From contig CANCDA010000014.1 of the NCBI GenBank assembly GCA_947374705.1, positions 1 to 23,982 of the forward strand: 23,982 nt of DNA. Reading direction: 5' to 3'. Positions 21,592-23,982 of this stretch are shown here, piece by piece. The DNA is from Comamonadaceae bacterium. GTDB lineage: Bacteria > Pseudomonadota > Gammaproteobacteria > Burkholderiales > Burkholderiaceae_C. Both the position numbers and the translations under genes were made by a program. The notes beneath the pieces were generated by a model. The model was given only the letters and a program-made list of their open reading frames with translations, made no database searches and was not told where the DNA came from. Each line of letters begins with the position of its first letter. Within the stretch, counting starts at the first letter, position 1.

Positions 21592-23982
21592 TTAGGAAAA
21601 TTTCCGTTCTTCACCCGCGCCAAACAAATTGCTGGTGCAGCGGCCACAAATCGTGGGATGGGCCGGGTCAGTGCCCACGTCGTCGCGGTAGTGCCAGCAG
21701 CGTTCGCATTTTGTGTCGCTGGAGGGCGTCACTTGAATCGTCAATTCCTCACCCTGGGTCAAGGTGAGCGCCGAGGTGATGAAGACAAACTTCAAATCAT
21801 CACCCAAACTGGCCAACAAAACATGGTCATCTGCACCCACAGTCAATGACACTTTGGCTTGCAGCGACGAGCCGACCAAACCATCGGCTCGCAGTACCTC
21901 GATGTCTTTGTTGACGGTCTCGCGCAGCTCACGGATGCGACGCCATTTGGCCAGTAGTGCTGCGTCGGTCGCACTCAAATCGGTATAGGTTTCCATGAAG
22001 ATCGACTCGGATTGGCCCGCCACCTTCCATGCCTCTTCCGCCGTGAACGAGAGGAAGGGAGCCATCCAGCGTAAGAGCGCGTGCGTGATCTGGTGCAACG
22101 CAGTTTGCGCACTGCGCCGGGCCAGCGATTTGGGGGCTGTGGTGTAGAGCCGGTCTTTGAGCACGTCCAGGTAAAAACCGCCTAGGTCTTCTGAGCAATA
22201 GAGCTGCAGTTTGGCCACCACCGGGTGAAATTCGTACACCTCGTAGTGCGCCAGGATGTCGGCTTGCAACTCGGCCGCACGGCTCAGCGCGTAGCGGTCG
22301 ATCTCCAGCATCTGGTCCATCGCCACGGCGTCGGTGGCGGGGTCGAAGTCGCTGATGTTGGCCAGCAAGAACTTGAGCGTGTTGCGGATGCGGCGGTAGG
22401 TGTCCACCACGCGGGCCAGGATTTTGTCGTCGATACCCAGATCGCCCGAGTAGTCTGTGGCAGCGCACCACAGGCGGATGATCTCTGCGCCCAGCTTGTC
22501 GCTGACTTGCTGGGGTGCGACCACATTGCCTTCGCTCTTGCTCATCTTGCGGCCTTTGCCGTCCACGGTGAAGCCGTGGGTCAGCAGGCCCTTGTAGGGC
22601 GCATGGTCGTACATGGCGCAGGCGGTGAGCAGCGAGCTGTGGAACCAGCCCCGGTGCTGGTCGTGGCCTTCCAGGTACAGGTCGGCGGGCCAGGTGGACT
22701 GCGCGGCATGGCTGTGGCGCAGCACATGGTCGTGCGTGGTGCCGGAGTCGAACCACACGTCCAGAATATCGGTGCACTTGGTGTAGTGCGCTGCATCCTC
22801 ACCGATGATGGATTCGGTGCTGGCCTTGCTCCAGGCCTCCACGCCACCGATCTGCACCATGGCGGCAGCCTGGTCCATGATGGCCATGGTGCGCGGGTGC
22901 AGCTCGCCGCTGTCTTTGTGGATGAAGAAGGGCAGCGGCACGCCCCAGTTGCGCTGGCGGCTGATGCACCAGTCAGGTCGGCCAGCAATCATGTCGCGCA
23001 GGCGGGTTTTGCCGTTCTCGGGGTAGAACTGGGTTTCCTCAATCGCGGCCAGGGCGAGTTGGCGCAACGTTTTTGTGGCTTTGTCTTGGGTGAAAACACC
23101 CTCGCCTTCGTCCATGCGCACAAACCATTGCGCCGCAGCGCGGTAGATCACCGGGGTTTTGTGACGCCAGCAATGCGGGTAGCTGTGCGTGATGTCGTGG
23201 CTGGCGAAGAGTCGCCCGGCATTGCGCAGCGCCTCGATCACGATGGGCACGGCTTTCCAGATGTGCAGACCGGCGAACAGGGGGAACTCGGGTTCGTAAG
23301 CCCCGTTGCCCTGCACCGGGTTCAAGATGTCATCAAAAGCCAGGCCGTGCGCGACGCAGCTGTTGAAGTCTTCCACGCCGTAAGCGGGCGAGGAGTGCAC
23401 GATGCCGGTGCCGTCGTCGGCGGTGGCGTAGTCGGCCAAGTACACGGGGGAGAGGCGCTGGAATCCAGCATCCACGTCATACAGCGGGTGCTTGAAGTTG
23501 ATGTGATCCAGCTTTTGACCCTGCGTGGTGGCCAGCACGGTGCCAGTCAGGCCAAAGCGCTCCAGGCACTTGTCCACCAGCACAGCGGCCAGCAGCAGCA
23601 GGCCGCGCTCGGTCTCGACCAAGGCGTAGTCCAGTGCGGGGTTGAGGTTGAGGGCTTGGTTGGCGGGAATGGTCCAGGCGGTGGTGGTCCAGATCACGGC
23701 GAAGGCGGGCTGATCCAGTTGGGGCAGGCCAAAGGCGGCGGCCAGCTTTTCCGGCTCAGCGCACTCAAAGCCCACGTCCAACGTGGTGCTCTTCTTGTCG
23801 GCATATTCAATCTCGAACTCAGCCAAAGAGGAGCCGCAGTCAAAGCACCAGTACACCGGCTTCAAACCTCGATAGACAAAGCCGCGTTCCATGATGCGTT
23901 TCAAGGCGCGGATTTCATTGGCCTCGTTGCCGAAGTCCATCGTGCGGTAGGGGTTGTCCCACTCGCCCAGCACGCCCAGGCG
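21592..23982 (-). CDS. ileS: Isoleucyl-tRNA synthetase, 3' part (gene runs off the right edge)
   Basis: About 796 codons of a protein usually near 940 aa; the frame is open to the last base, and the residues before an apparent GTG start at 23973 (Arg-Leu-Gly) continue the conserved RxGVLGxWDxPYRTMDF region, so 23973 is not the start. The HIGH motif and N-terminus lie outside the window. Present are the editing domain (TTTAWTIPANQALNLNP near the beginning), the KMSKS loop (22534-22548), the anticodon-binding domain and the C-terminal zinc motif CERCW...CGRC. It charges tRNA-Ile in the cytosol. No internal stop or frameshift is visible. It forms the usual operon with lspA. Confidence 0.97.
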   Translation of the reverse strand, partial: RLGVLGEWDNPYRTMDFGNEANEIRALKRIMERGFVYRGLKPVYWCFDCGSSLAEFEIEYADKKSTTLDVGFECAEPEKLAAAFGLPQLDQPAFAVIWTTTAWTIPANQALNLNPALDYALVETERGLLLLAAVLVDKCLERFGLTGTVLATTQGQKLDHINFKHPLYDVDAGFQRLSPVYLADYATADDGTGIVHSSPAYGVEDFNSCVAHGLAFDDILNPVQGNGAYEPEFPLFAGLHIWKAVPIVIEALRNAGRLFASHDITHSYPHCWRHKTPVIYRAAAQWFVRMDEGEGVFTQDKATKTLRQLALAAIEETQFYPENGKTRLRDMIAGRPDWCISRQRNWGVPLPFFIHKDSGELHPRTMAIMDQAAAMVQIGGVEAWSKASTESIIGEDAAHYTKCTDILDVWFDSGTTHDHVLRHSHAAQSTWPADLYLEGHDQHRGWFHSSLLTACAMYDHAPYKGLLTHGFTVDGKGRKMSKSEGNVVAPQQVSDKLGAEIIRLWCAATDYSGDLGIDDKILARVVDTYRRIRNTLKFLLANISDFDPATDAVAMDQMLEIDRYALSRAAELQADILAHYEVYEFHPVVAKLQLYCSEDLGGFYLDVLKDRLYTTAPKSLARRSAQTALHQITHALLRWMAPFLSFTAEEAWKVAGQSESIFMETYTDLSATDAALLAKWRRIRELRETVNKDIEVLRADGLVGSSLQAKVSLTVGADDHVLLASLGDDLKFVFITSALTLTQGEELTIQVTPSSDTKCERCWHYRDDVGTDPAHPTICGRCTSNLFGAGEERKFS

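Noticed and set aside
21929..22777. 282-codon minus-strand frame inside ileS
   Set aside because: Arg/His/Pro-rich out-of-frame reading of ileS DNA.
23973..23982. GTG at 23973 as the start of ileS
   Set aside because: The codons before it continue the conserved IleRS sequence, and the HIGH motif must lie further upstream, outside the window.
1..23982. CRISPR array, tRNA, insertion sequence or phage genes
   Set aside because: I found no spaced direct repeats, no cloverleaf-like stretch in the gaps and no transposase or integrase among the proteins.

Overview
The window looks like chromosomal DNA of a betaproteobacterium of the order Burkholderiales, probably family Comamonadaceae. This is inferred from the style of the proteins, the high GC of the right half and the ileS-lspA arrangement; no rRNA is present to confirm it. 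I see no tRNA, rRNA, CRISPR array, insertion sequence or integrase.

Left half (1-13556): an exopolysaccharide acyl-decoration locus, most likely serving cellulose. A plus-strand series encodes an AlgX-like SGNH protein with a C-terminal carbohydrate-binding-type domain, an AlgI/WssH-like MBOAT membrane acyltransferase, an AlgJ-like SGNH protein, and then four translationally overlapping genes: acyl carrier protein, MaoC hotdog hydratase, SDR and FkbH-type HAD protein. A convergent minus-strand operon encodes BcsE (a c-di-GMP receptor of cellulose synthesis, with its RxxD site intact as RAGD), a large lipoprotein with a degenerate polysaccharide-deacetylase fold, an AlgF-like periplasmic protein and a third AlgJ-like protein. 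The two operons meet at a 139-bp gap holding a 9-bp-stem hairpin. BcsE implies a cellulose synthase, but bcsA, bcsB, bcsC and bcsZ are not in the window; they may lie upstream of position 1. The AlgF/I/J/X proteins resemble the acetylated-cellulose (Wss) and alginate acetylation machineries. The ACP-MaoC-SDR-FkbH block is not part of those systems and suggests that a dedicated acyl-ACP, possibly a C3 or hydroxyacyl group, is made locally as the decoration. This is the most interesting hypothesis here.

Right half (13557-23982): mostly ordinary, GC-rich housekeeping and accessory genes. They are an atypical SDR divergent from bcsE, a stand-alone PAS protein with an EamA transporter (minus strand), a quinone oxidoreductase, a class II aldolase/adducin protein and a membrane hybrid histidine kinase (plus strand, ending in a good intrinsic terminator), then an MpaB-type oxygenase, lspA and the 3' part of ileS (minus strand, running off the right edge).

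The longest gene-free stretches are 139-173 bp (1459-1621, 4246-4418, 7640-7778); none exceeds 300 bp. The MBOAT gene and the second AlgJ-like gene are clearly AT-rich (about 37-42% GC in lines I counted) compared with the right half (68% in one counted line), which suggests a distinct origin for that part of the locus.
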